Assembly: GCA_905116865.2 (NCBI GenBank) | Contig: CAJHNH020002582.1 | Coordinates: forward strand, 1 to 64,000 | Source: Candidula unifasciata | Lineage: Eukaryota > Mollusca > Gastropoda > Stylommatophora > Geomitridae | DNA length: 64,000 bases | Direction of reading: 5' to 3' | Part shown: in pieces, positions 1-18,200 of the stretch | Numbering within the stretch: position 1 is the first letter of the stretch | Layout: every line of letters starts with the position of its first letter | Notes under the pieces: model-generated | What the model saw: only the letters and a program-made list of their open reading frames with translations | Told to the model about the DNA's origin: nothing | Databases searched by the model: none | Position numbers and translations under genes: made by a program

Positions 1-59
1 TAATGCAACATTCTTCTTGAAGAAATGCCCATTAATAAAGTGGAAAGTGTCCCAGGTCT

Positions 60-310
60 GACCGAACCGGTGGGGTAAAGCGGCTAGACGTTCGCCGGCA
101 GGTCGTGGGTTCATGTTCTGACGGAGCCAGACTTTTTTCGCTTTAACAAAAAAAAAATGACTTTGGCTTCCAGGCTGATCCAGGCTTCACTGGGTACCAG
201 GTAAAGTCCTAGGAAGTAAAGGTGGCCGGCATAATGATGACCACATCATCCTCAGAGTGCCGACTGGCATATAAAATATAGGTCTAGCTGTATATGCCAG
301 AAGGCACGGA
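60..310 (+). mobile_element. tRNA-derived SINE (family T1)
   Basis: The tRNA-like head has a B-box-like GTCGTGGGTTC near 105. The body contains TACCAGGTAAAGTCC and ends near 'tataaaatataggtctag'. The same body occurs inverted at 605-845 and 23355-23615, and on the plus strand at 15985-16180. A Pol III SINE is inferred from the tRNA-like head and dispersed copies. Confidence 0.6.
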
Positions 311-604
311 AAAGGGTCCTTTATTTTACCCCAGGCCAGGTCTACAACCATTGCAGGTTAGAAATTATAGCAGAGCCTAGAAAAATGAGACATCCTGAGA
401 AGGCTGATAGACGACCCCTTCGCAAAAGAGGTTTAATGGTATTGGGAGGCAGAGACTAAAACAATAGAATGTGCAAGAAAAGCAAATATTAGGGCACACA
501 TACTCCCATTTCCAGACTGAAAACATGTATAATAATTATAGAATTTATTATTGTCAATCATTAGTTTAAGAATATATAAAAGTAAAAGCAAATGACCCCT
601 TTCC

Positions 605-845
605 ACGCCTTTAGGCGTATAGGGCTAGACCTATATTTTTATAGACCAATCGGCACAGGATGGGTGATGTGGTCAGCATCACGCCGGCCGCCTTTACTTT
701 CACGGGACTGCACCCGGTACCCACTCAAGGCTGGGTCGATCTGGGAGCCAAGGTAATTTTTGAAGAAAGTCCAGCTTCGCCAGGGAGCGAACCCACGACC
801 GTCCGATCCGCGGCGAGAGTATAGCCACTCGGCCACGGCGACTCC
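605..845 (-). mobile_element. tRNA-derived SINE (family T1), minus strand
   Basis: Read on the minus strand it starts 'gccgtggccgagtggctata' (A-box-like TGGCCGAGTGG), then has GGTCGTGGGTTCGCTCC (B-box-like). The shared body follows and ends in 'attggtctataaaaatatag'. It is the best-preserved T1 head in the window. It resembles a tRNA at the 5' end but the body is not tRNA, so it is called a SINE rather than a tRNA gene. Confidence 0.65.
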
Positions 846-1030
846 CTAAGAATATATATAGGTCTATCAATTGTATAAAATTAATGCTGAATTTTTTTTT
901 TTGTCTTGCTAGATGCCAGGTAAAAAAAAAAAATTTGGTTCTATTATCTATTATTGTAACTTTTAGATCTATATTTTTTTCCCCTTCAGTATGTATATGT
1001 GTATATTGTCCAGTCTAACTTTTTCTCTAG

Positions 1031-1290
1031 TCAGGGCGGAAAGTTCTGGTTGCTCGTCCACCACTGAACTGCAGTCCTGCTCCAAAACCTGAGTGTTGCT
1101 TGTGCATCAGTTTTACAGATCTCATTCTCTTGAATACAGACTGTTGGTTCCTTGCCTCTCCGGCAGATGCACTCCGACTTCAAAGGAAGCTCCCCAATTA
1201 GTCGACTCTTACGACATGCTTTTGGGGAGGCAGTGGATCTATTCTTGTTTTCCCCACAATGGGGCCCCGGAACCCACACGGAGGGTCACC
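1031..1290 (-). mobile_element. SINE-like repeat family S1, minus strand
   Basis: About 260 bp, nearly identical to the plus-strand copy at 40617-40895. Diagnostic pieces are GGGGCCCCATTGTGGGG, CCACTGCCTCCCCAAAAGCAT, GTGCATCTGCCGGAGAGGCAA and a 3' end CGCAAAGAAGAAG-type tail. At least 14 copies occur in this window in both orientations. Short reading frames inside it are not conserved between copies, so none is called coding. Confidence 0.75.
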
Positions 1291-1475
1291 TTACTGACGG
1301 CCTCAAGGTCATAGGTTTGATTCCGCACTGAGTTATATTTTTCAAAAATTACATTAGCATCACAGTCACCCCAGCCTCAAAAATGGTACCAGGCAATGCC
1401 CTGAGAGATCAATGAGGCTGTCGTGAATGCTGGTTGACTACAGCGGCCACTAAGTGCCGATTGGTCTAATTTATA
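1290..1475 (+). mobile_element. T1 SINE fragment
   Basis: Begins with 'ctcaaggtcataggtttgat' (a decayed B box). It continues through ATGGTACCAGGCAATGCCCTGAG and ends 'gtgccgattggtctaattta', matching the T1 body. The region 1480-1985 has no recognisable feature. Confidence 0.5.
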
Positions 1476-1989
1476 TTTTTTTATGCGGCTAGCATTATAA
1501 TTCTTACTTGTCACACTATCATAAAAAAATATCTTTACTCCATTCTGGATGTTTTTTTTCTTATGCCATGAATGTTTTCTACTGTCTCAAGAAAACCTGG
1601 TTGCTTCTCGGCTAGAAGGAACTGTAGCAAAAATATAATCATACAAGATAGGGAAGCACTTGACGATAATGGAAAGACATAAGTATCTGCACCAGATGTT
1701 AGTTAGATGTGTATCCTTTACAGGACATTGCAAACCCAACCCCAACATTATTTGGCTGTTGTGGTTTTTTTAGGTGAATTTACATTCAGTAGTTTGCCAC
1801 TGCTTTCTGAACGGTCGGCTTCTCGATACCACTGTAGAAACCAATGCAGCTGTGATCGAACCTGCCACCCAAGCATTATGAAGCACGTTTCACAACGCCT
1901 AAGCCACAGATGCTTATCCGTTAATCTTACACCAGATGTAAAAGACTACTTTACTGCTGAAGGGAAACAAGATGTTATATGTCAAACTC

Positions 1990-2275
1990 CCAGTGTGGGT
2001 TTCAGGGCCCTAACTGAGGAGTATAAGGGGAGAATAGACCCACCCCAATAAAAGCCTAAGAGGTGGCCAACTGGGGGTGTTTCCTTTAAAGTCAGAGTGC
2101 ATCTGCCCGAGAGGAAAGGAACAAACAATCTGCATACTAACAAGCCAGATCCGTAAAACGGAGGTGCATGCAAAACTCAAGTTCTGGAACAAGAACCAAA
2201 GCCCAGAAGTGGATGAACAACCATAACTTTCGGATAGAGCTTACAGCTGCTGAACATGAAGACGACGACGATATG
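1990..2275 (+). mobile_element. SINE-like repeat family S1
   Basis: Diverged plus-strand copy: GGGTTTCAGGGCCC at the 5' end, AGAGTGCATCTGCCCGAGAGG in the middle and a GAAGACGACGACG tail. It sits just downstream of PSMA7 exon 5, in the intron before the missing last exon. Confidence 0.65.
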
Positions 2276-2335
2276 TCAAATAACTAGTATTGGTTACTAA
2301 AGATCAATACACCAACGATGCATTATAAAGCTTAC

Positions 2336-9606
<7,271 letters not shown>

Positions 9607-9689
9607 CTACTTGTATGGCACCGGTGTACGCGTATTTGTTTTTTTTAATGGCAAGAAATTACAAAGTATCAGGGAGAGACAAAAGGCTA

Positions 9690-9850
9690 ATTAATAATCG
9701 ACAACACAGCACTGTGGACATTCCCATAAGCGCCCTGTCCCAATTTTTAGCAGCCAGCGCAGAGTTCCAATTATTACACACCAGTAAGAGTTTGTCTATC
9801 CGTTTTAGGAGATGGATGGGGTGTAAAAAAATAGAAAGAAAGAGTAATGA
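9690..9850 (-). mobile_element. LINE family N fragment
   Basis: Shares 'ggacattcccataagcgcc' and 'cagccagcgcagagttcc' with the other family N pieces. It lies just upstream of the PSMA7 start, so it may bound the promoter region. Confidence 0.55.
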
Positions 9851-9856
9851 CTAAGG

Positions 9857-11030
9857 TTTTAAATCTTCTTCTTCTTCTTCCTTTCCTCTTTTACCGCTGT
9901 GGGTGTCGAGGGAGATATAAAGTTCTTTTCTGGCTCTTCTGGCCGCCTCGACCATAGGCACATCGTGCTGTTGTAGAATCTCTCTGATGTTTTCCTTCCA
10001 TCTTGTTCTTGGTCTACCTCTTGTTCTACGACTTTCTTCTCTTTCCATGTATGCTTTGTATAATATGGTGTCACAAGGCATTCTCTCTAAGTGGGAAAAC
10101 CATTTCACTTGCTGTCTTTGTATGTAATTTAGAATTGGTTCTGTGCCGACTTTTTCTCTTATGATCTCATTCCTCTTATGGTCACTCCTACAGCCCTTCT
10201 CAGACATCTAATTTCCATGATTACTAATTTTCTTTTATGGTTTGTTGTGAGTGACCATGTCTGGCACTGGTAGCACAGAGTTGGAATAAATATGCTTTGA
10301 ATAAGATGTCTCTTTGTGCTGATTGGGATTGTCTTATGCTGTAAGAGGGGGGCTAGTTGTCCCAATACTTGGTTTGCTTTACTGCATCTAATGTTAATTT
10401 CTTTATCCAATTTCCCATCTTCGGTAAATGTAGTTCCCAGATATTTAAACTCAGATGCCTGTTTAGATCTGTCTTCTTTTTTTCCTATTGACATTACTTC
10501 TGTCTTTTCAGTGTTGATTCTCATATTATTTGTTTTACATTCTTCATTCATGGATGTTAGATGTTGTTGCAATTTCATGGCTGTATCTGCTATCAAGGCC
10601 TGGTCATCTGCAAAGAGTAATTCGTTGATCTTACTAACATTTTCATTCATGGGCTTGGCATTCTTGCATATACTGTCGATGTAGGTGATAAACAGCAGTG
10701 GTGATAAGACACACCCCTGTATTACTCCAGATGTTACTGTGAATGGATGAGATGTTCCCTGATTTATTCTAACTACACTTCTACAATCCCGGTATAAACG
10801 TTTGCACACTTCGATGAGGTGTTCGCTTACTCCATATCTGTCAAATGCCTTCTCCTGGTCTACGAAGGCCACAAATAAGTTCTTATTGTATTCAATGTTC
10901 CTTTCTATTAACTGTTTAAGTGTGAAGATTGCATCTGAGCAGCTTCTATTTCTCCTAAATCCTATCTGTTCTTCTGCCAGCTGTGGTTCTATTCTATCAG
11001 TCTGGTTTCTATTATAAGATTTAAATACAT
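9857..11030 (-). pseudogene. Non-LTR retrotransposon reverse transcriptase, C-terminal half, frameshifted
   Basis: From about 11030 downwards the minus strand reads AEEQIGFRRNRSCSDAIFTL, then LFVAFVDQEKAFD. One frame change at about 10870 leads into GVIQGCVLSPLLF..YID and ELLFADDQALIAD, the catalytic FADD box of LINE reverse transcriptases. After 10159 the frame shifts again into VKWFSHLERMPCDTILYKAY and GRPRTRWKENIREIL, the usual C-terminal 'WFGH..RM…GRPR.RW' tail. It ends in GAAGAAGAAG. The 5' half is absent and there are at least two frameshifts, so it is dead. It sits between the divergent PSMA7 and SS18 starts. Similar 3' pieces are at 15415-15620 and 62790-63110. Confidence 0.85.
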
Positions 11031-11334
11031 GTTGCTATCACAGTCAATGCTACTGCATCTCAAGCATTCCTATGCGAGCTTAGTCCCTCGATGCAGCAGT
11101 ATCACCAAGGTACCTCTGTTGATTATTTCCATGAAGTGTTGGAGAAAAATACATCGATAGCTTGACGACATGGTCAGTGCACAACTAGAACACCGACCTT
11201 ATCCATAATTCTGGTGATCGTGTGAGATCTCTACGCTTATCAGCATTGAACATGATAATGCTGTTGGTCAAGGGGACATGGACTGTCTTTTTGTGATATA
11301 CTGCACTATTAACAGACAGGAATGTTTTATAGTT

Positions 11335-11420
11335 AAGAGCTGACATCACATCACCCTAAATTCCCATAAGCGTCCTGTTATCATTTTCAGAGCCAGCAAT
11401 TGGTTCCAGTACTACCAGAG
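11335..11420 (-). mobile_element. LINE family N short fragment
   Basis: Carries 'attcccataagcgtcctgt' and 'agagccagcaattggttcca', decayed forms of the family N end. Confidence 0.4.
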
Positions 11421-11683
11421 CAACAGAAGTTTTATTTAATTAAATAAATGTGTGTCTCGTCTGTTCCTGGAGAGGCGAGTCACCATCAAATACTCTAGTC
11501 ACTCCCCCAGTTTCGTCCCTTTTTAATACCGTAATGGTATTTTCACTTTTCCGCGCTACGACCAAAGTGATTTGTCTTGCCGTTACAATTCACTACCAAA
11601 ATGCACTACAGACACGATCTGCTGCTAAAAAAAAAAAAGGGAGGGGGATGGATGTAGATGGTCTGTAAGATATTCAACACTGA

Positions 11684-11685
<2 letters not shown>

Positions 11686-11748
<63 letters not shown>
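11686..11748 (+). repeat. 63-nt G tract with a single T at 11718
   Basis: An almost pure G run 480 bp before the SS18 start codon. Such a tract can form G-quadruplexes and is prone to length error in sequencing. The true length is uncertain. Confidence 0.9.
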
Positions 11749-11749
<1 letters not shown>

Positions 11750-11825
11750 ACAGGACGGACTTTTGATCAGGTTGCAGTTGGTGCTTTTAGCAAGTCAACT
11801 CTTCGTTGGCTTTTTTTTTGAAAAA

Positions 11826-11827
11826 TG

Positions 11828-11905
<78 letters not shown>

Positions 11906-11906
11906 G

Positions 11907-11940
<34 letters not shown>

Positions 11941-11945
11941 CACTA

Positions 11946-11991
<46 letters not shown>

Positions 11992-11992
11992 T

Positions 11993-12029
<37 letters not shown>

Positions 12030-12062
12030 ACTACCATTACCTCCACCAATATTACTACTACT
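11826..12062 (+). repeat. (ACT)n microsatellite with GCT/ATT interruptions
   Basis: Roughly 75 trinucleotides, ending 160 bp upstream of the SS18 ATG. Long Thr or Tyr reading frames here are artefacts of the repeat. It may fall in the SS18 promoter or 5' leader. Confidence 0.95.
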
Positions 12063-12225
12063 ACCACCACCACCGCTGATGCTGCTGCAACTACTATTAT
12101 ATAAAGTCTTTCTCGTATGTTTCGGTATTTAGACTACAACCAGACTCCTGCATGGGAGAGTAACGCTGACCCAGGCCTGATCATAATAACACATTTATCG
12201 GACAGCAGCACAAAGCACCACCACC

Positions 12226-12297
12226 ATGTCGACCGCTTACGTCCCCCAGCACCAGAAACTACCCAGCCAGCCTCCAACACAGGCAGGAATACAAAAG
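12226..12297 (+). CDS. SS18: SS18 exon 1 (start codon)
   Basis: 24 codons: MSTAYVPQHQKLPSQPPTQA then GIQK, followed by donor GTAATA. The ATG context ACCACCATGT is a good Kozak match. The vertebrate protein also starts MSVAF… and reaches AAIQKM just before LD(D/E)N, and exon 2 supplies ILDEN in phase 0. A longer spurious reading frame covers this exon in another frame, so it is easily missed. Confidence 0.88.
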
Positions 12298-15200
12298 GTA
12301 ATACCAAATACTGAGAAAAAATACAGTTAAAATTTTTTTTTTTAAATTGTGAGCTGTGTGTGTATATTGCTATTGTGTTGACTATTGAGTATTGTTAGTC
12401 ATAGTGAACATAGTCGGCAATGTTTTCTTGTCCGTTGTTCATTGTTTAGTTTTTTAGCTAGTCCAATTATTTCAATTAATAGATAGGCTAAATTTATTTT
12501 CTTGAAAATTCGCACAAATGAATATATGCACTGTGTTCAAATTAAGTGGCTGTGTGTATTATTATTATTATTATGTAAATTAAATATCAGCTTTGAATAT
12601 CATGATCTGCTAGACAATGAATGAAGACCTTTCGTTCGATCAAAATCAAAAGGAGGATGGCCATATATATAGCAGTTACAACATTGTTGGCATTATCATT
12701 AGCCCTCTGGAGGCAGAGACTTTTTTGGAGTTTCAGTGCCAAAAAATGGAAGCCTTCAGGAAGGGATTCTCATAGTTTATACACAAAAAATTATACAAAA
12801 TAAAGGGCTGTCCTCCAAATAACGGTCATAAATTATCAAGGCCGAAAATATACCCTAACAGGGCCTCAGTTACATGTAAATTGCGGACTTCCAGCGACTT
12901 AAATTGCGGACTTTCGGCGGCCACCGCCGAGAGTACCCTCCATGCCGATACATGCGGCATGGAGCAGGGCTAAACTAGATGGCTAGGACTCACGAGCAGC
13001 AGCTACCGCATCTCCTGCAGCTTCCTTAATTTCATCTAGTTTAGCGGCGCAAGAGTACTCTTTTTGGTGGCGGTAGTCGCCGGAAGTCCGCAATTTACAT
13101 GTGACTGAGGCCCTGTTAGGGTATATTTTCGGCCTTGATAATTTGGGACCGTTATATGGAGGATAGCCAAAAAAAGTGTTATATACATGAATGAACTAAC
13201 AGAATATTTATAAATCAATCTGGAATCTCAACATTTATTCAGATAAATTATTCTGATTTTTATAATTTATGCAAGCAATTGAAAAAAAAATTGGGAACAA
13301 ACCTAACTAACCTGAAAAATTAACTATTCTGTTTTGCATAGTTTATGCAAGCATGTTTTTAAAACTTGGGAACAAACATAACCTAAAAAACTTGGGTTAA
13401 TTTTTTAATGGATGAAACTTGAATAAAACATTTGTTTGGGCAATAAGGCTCATGGAAACACTTCTGGCAATGCGAGAAGCAGTCTGACTGGCTGGTTACA
13501 AAAACCTGCCAGCTAATCTCAAGGCTTGTATTACATAGGACCGACCGATCGGCCCAGTTGTCCTTTTGGCTACTTTGTGTCAGGCCGATATTTCGGCCGC
13601 GTCTTCTCCAGAGGGTTAAAAGTCTATGGTTACAAGGAAATCAAATAAAGTTAAAATTTTGAGAGCATGTGTTGTCCTTGTAGTTACATTTGCAGATGAG
13701 TCATGGACTATTTTCTGATCCTAAAGAAAGACAATAAGTGCTTTTGAGCTGAAATGCTATAGAAAGATTGTCAGAATACCTTGGACAAAGAAGGAAATAA
13801 ATACTGACATTCTACAAGATCTGAACATCAAGGAAGATTGGCTAATAAACTGCATCTTGTCTCAGAAGCTGAAATATTTTGGTCATATCATGTGCCACAG
13901 TGGAGTAAAAAAAAAAATAGAATAAGACATGGTACCAGAAAGGAGGGGCAGGGACCAACCAACATGAAGGTGGGCACAGGATATAAGTAACTGCTTAGAT
14001 AAGAAAGTGCGGGAAAACTGGTGAGAGACCAAATTTCTTTTCAGGCAGACTTTGATGAGGACGACGTCCTACAAAGGACCTGCTACATGAAGATGATGAT
14101 GATGGATATGTTAATGGAGACTGTTCAATAGAAATTAAAAGGAGGATGGCCATAGCAATGCAGAGATTGAACAGCCTTGAAATTGAAATTTGAGAGCATG
14201 CATCTTCCCTGTGGCTACATACGGATGTGAGTCGTGGACTATCTCTCAGTCCTTAAGAAATAGAGTAGGGGCTTTTGAGCTGAAATGCTATAGAAAGATT
14301 CTCAGAATATCTTGGACAAAGAAAATGAGAAATAATGACATCTTAAAAGATCTGAACATCAAGGAAGATTGGCTAATAAACAGCATCATTTCTCAAAAGC
14401 TGAAATATTTTGGTCATATCAAGCGCAAAGACAGATTGGAAAAAATAATAGCAGAAGGCATGGTACCAGGAAGGAGGGGCAGGGGCTGACCAACACGAAG
14501 ATGGGCACAGGACATAAGTGACTCCTTGAGTATGAAAGTACATGAGGCAGGAGAGCTGGCGAAAGATCGACGTTCTGCAAAGGACCTGCTACATGATGAG
14601 ATGTAGGGAATATGTTAATTTGAGTTAAGACGTGGGTGATATAATAATTTGTGTTAATTTGACTCTGTACATTTACGGCTGATGTACTGATCTGACTTTA
14701 TGTGGATGAAATCCTAATTTGATTCTCTGTTTGTGGAGGACTGCTCATTTTCTATTTTCACTTTGTCTAACGATTCATCATACCATTTTGAAGTGAACAT
14801 TTGACCATTTCCGTCCTAGATTCTCGATGAGAACACACACCTGATACAGACAATCAGTGATTTCCAGATGAAAGGCAAGAGCAATGAGTGCATCCAGTGA
14901 GTACCTGTGTTGTTTTATCTTTTGAGAGCTCCGTTGTATTGAACTGTTCACTTCTTTGTTGACTAATCATCGTCCTGGTTATGCCATTAAACATTTGACA
15001 GTGATTGCTAAGAACATCTTCCATGGTGAATTACAGATGCGTAGAAGATTTAAAGATTCCCAGAATACCATGGACAAAAAAGAACTTAAAACCTAATGTC
15101 ACAAAAGATCTGAACTTCAAGGAAGATTGGCTGATAAACAGCATCTTGTCTCAGAAACTGAAATATTTGTGCCACATCAAGTGCAACAAGGAAAAAGGAG

Positions 15201-18200
15201 CAGGGGCCGACTGGCATGAAGAAAGTGCACAAGGCAGAGGAGCTGGTGAGAGACTGAGTTTCTTTCAGGCAGACTGTGATGAGAGCGATGTTCTGCAAAA
15301 GACCTGCTACATGATGAAAAGATGTTGCGACCTCTACTACAATATAAAGGTGTAAGTTAGCGGCACATGAATGATACAGGTATTGTGGTGGACTTCTGGA
15401 AACATAACGTTATCTTGTTTTTGGTCTTCTATGTGCTCTATGTCCACCTTTTTTTTGGGTGTATGCCTTGTATGGCTTCACAAGGCTAACTCTCAAAGTG
15501 GGTAAACCATTTGATTTGTTGTCTTCTTTTATGTAAATTATAATTGGTTCTGTGCCATTGTTTTGCTTATATGACTTCATTCCTTATTTCATCTCTTCTG
15601 GTCACTCCTGCAGCCATTAAATGTATTTATATTTATTATAATTGATCTGTTTCTATTGCAGGTACCAGCAGCTTCTACATCGTAACCTGGTCTACTTGGC
15701 CAATCTGGCAGACTCCAGCACAAATGTTCATGCACTGCTGCCTGTATGTTATTTTCTTTGTTTTCTTCATTACAATATATTAAAGGTTAAAGTCGAGATG
15801 ATCAACTTCATTAAACTGGGTTAAACCGGCTAGCCACCTGCCGAGAGTGCCGCACAAACACAAACATCACTTTGGCGACGATTCCCGGGGGTTTGTGGAC
15901 AAATTGCACCCTTGAACTGAAAAGAAACCTTTAAATTAACCTTTGGAGCACAGAGCAGACGGCTTGAACACTTCACCACAGAGTCCTAGGGGAGCTGTGG
16001 TAGTATAGTGGCTAGAGGCTTGCCTGCCATGCAGAAGGTCTCACGATCAAATCCACATAGAGCGAGTTATTAAAAAAAATGGACCCAGGAACCCACGATT
16101 TAAAATTGGCTGGCTTGATGTTGACCCACCCACCCATCAAGTGCCGTTTGGTCTATAAAAATATAGATCTAGCAGCTACAACAGGGTTGTTCAAATAGGT
16201 TGACTCAGAGGCCACCATTTTGAAAATGGAAATTATCAAAGGCCTCTGCCCGAACCCCAGTACAAAAAGATCATTAGTAATGGCAGCTGACAATGTTCCG
16301 CAAGCCATTTGCTAAGCCTCCGGGCCACCAGATGAATAGCTCTGCTCTACAGTATACCTAAGGCAAGCACAGGGACCTTCACTTTACTGTATTAATGGTG
16401 TGTTTAAAACCCATGGATTACCTAGTCCCATAAGGGAAGCAAAAGAATAGTAACACTGTAATCTACTGTAGATGTAAATAAAATAAGATTAAAGAATGTT
16501 GACATGGAGGTTGGCTCTCTCATCTTACTGAAACTTAAGCCGCAAAATCCAAACCACTCACTCAGTAGGCATTCACTAGACCTGGCTAAAGCTGTGACAG
16601 TTAAAGTGAACTATCCAGCTTTGTGCAAACAAAAATAACATATGGTAAATTTGAAACTTCTATGGTAATCACATGGCTAATCTTGAATTTACAGTGGTGA
16701 GGTGTAATTAAACTAAAGATTTGTGGTTTGTGTAGTTCAGTTAGAAAAACGTGATAAATTATGCAGTGTATTGTTTGTGTCAGCATTATGTAAATCATGA
16801 CCAGGTCTACAAATAGCTAGGCATAAATTGGTTGAGAACCTAGGTTCCATTGGGAGTTAAAAACCGGGAGAAAAGAATGACATATGTGTATAATTGATTG
16901 TGGCTTGTCATTAGGATTTTCTAAAATGGTTGAGGTTATTTGCCAAAGTGATCACCACTTAGTGTACAAGCTAGATTAAAGATTATAACCTTTCCTTTCC
17001 ACTGCTGATTTTGTAGTAAAGAGGGGCAGTTGTCTGATGATTAGAAAACTGAGCTTTTGTTCAGGAAACCCAAGTTCGAAGGCTTAGTAAGCGGTTACTT
17101 ATACTTGACTTACTTAAAAGCAATGTTTCCCCATTGTAAATTTGAACAAAGAAGACACAGATAGATTGAATCTTTCTTGATTCGTCACATGCGCCCGGAA
17201 TTCTGTAAACAGAAAGATATGGTTCTGTCTTTACGGCTGTCCTGGTAAAACAGGCAGTCATGTTTGATCATTGTTGAAATTGTACTTCAGTTATAAAGGA
17301 TTCACTTATCTGCTTCATTTATGTAATTGTTATTGTAGTATGCACCTGGCGAAATAAGCGAGGCAATAAATTGTGCAATCTATTGTTTGTGTCTTCCTTG
17401 TTCAAATTTACTTACTTAGTCGATCCTCTTCTACCTTGATGTTTAGAGGTTTGCCAAGAGATCACCAGACTGTCAGGAGTTTTCTTTTTGGCATTGTTCT
17501 ATTCCAGTCCTCTGTCTGTCAGAGACTGTTGAATTTTGTGTTCCCAGCAAACCCCTGGGTCATTCTGGAGGTTTGGTTCTCTGACTCCTGACCTCCCATG
17601 CCTGCATTTATGGCTGATTCCCTCCCGTTCTGCCTACATGTCTAAACCATCATAAGTTTTACTGATCTACTCACGTTTGTAAGGCCTGGGTTTCAGGATC
17701 ATGATGTATTGTCTGGTTGCAAACTTTCTTCCTGGAACATGTTTACTGGGGGAGGGTGCAACAAGTTTTTTAACCTGCACTGTTTTTTAACCTCATTGTT
17801 TTCTCCATAAAAAGTCCCTGTGGCTGCTTGACTAGAAAATAATAATCATTATCATCAAATGCCTTGCCAGCTGGCTTAGGCGTTCATGCATCTCCACAGA
17901 TCTCAGTCCTTGGTGTTCTGGATCAGTTCCACTGATGATATTCATTCATGCCACTGTCTGAAGTCATCCACCATCATTTCTCTTTGTCTGCCTCTGCCTC
18001 TTCTACCAGTGATCATTCCAGTTGTCACGATATTGTCCAGTGCTCTTTTTCTCATCACATGACCCAAAAAAAAAACTTTGCTTGTCTCCTTCTTATTGTT
18101 GTATTTAATGTTCTACTTTCATTAGCCATTTCCAGGCAATAATTGTTATTATTTATTCTGGTAGTCAAAGGTATTCGCAACATAGAAAATAATTGGTTTG

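Noticed and set aside
605..845. Possible tRNA gene
   Set aside because: A and B boxes are present but no full cloverleaf with acceptor stem is apparent and the body recurs elsewhere, so it is a tRNA-derived SINE. The same applies to 37610, 51790, 55820 and 59470.
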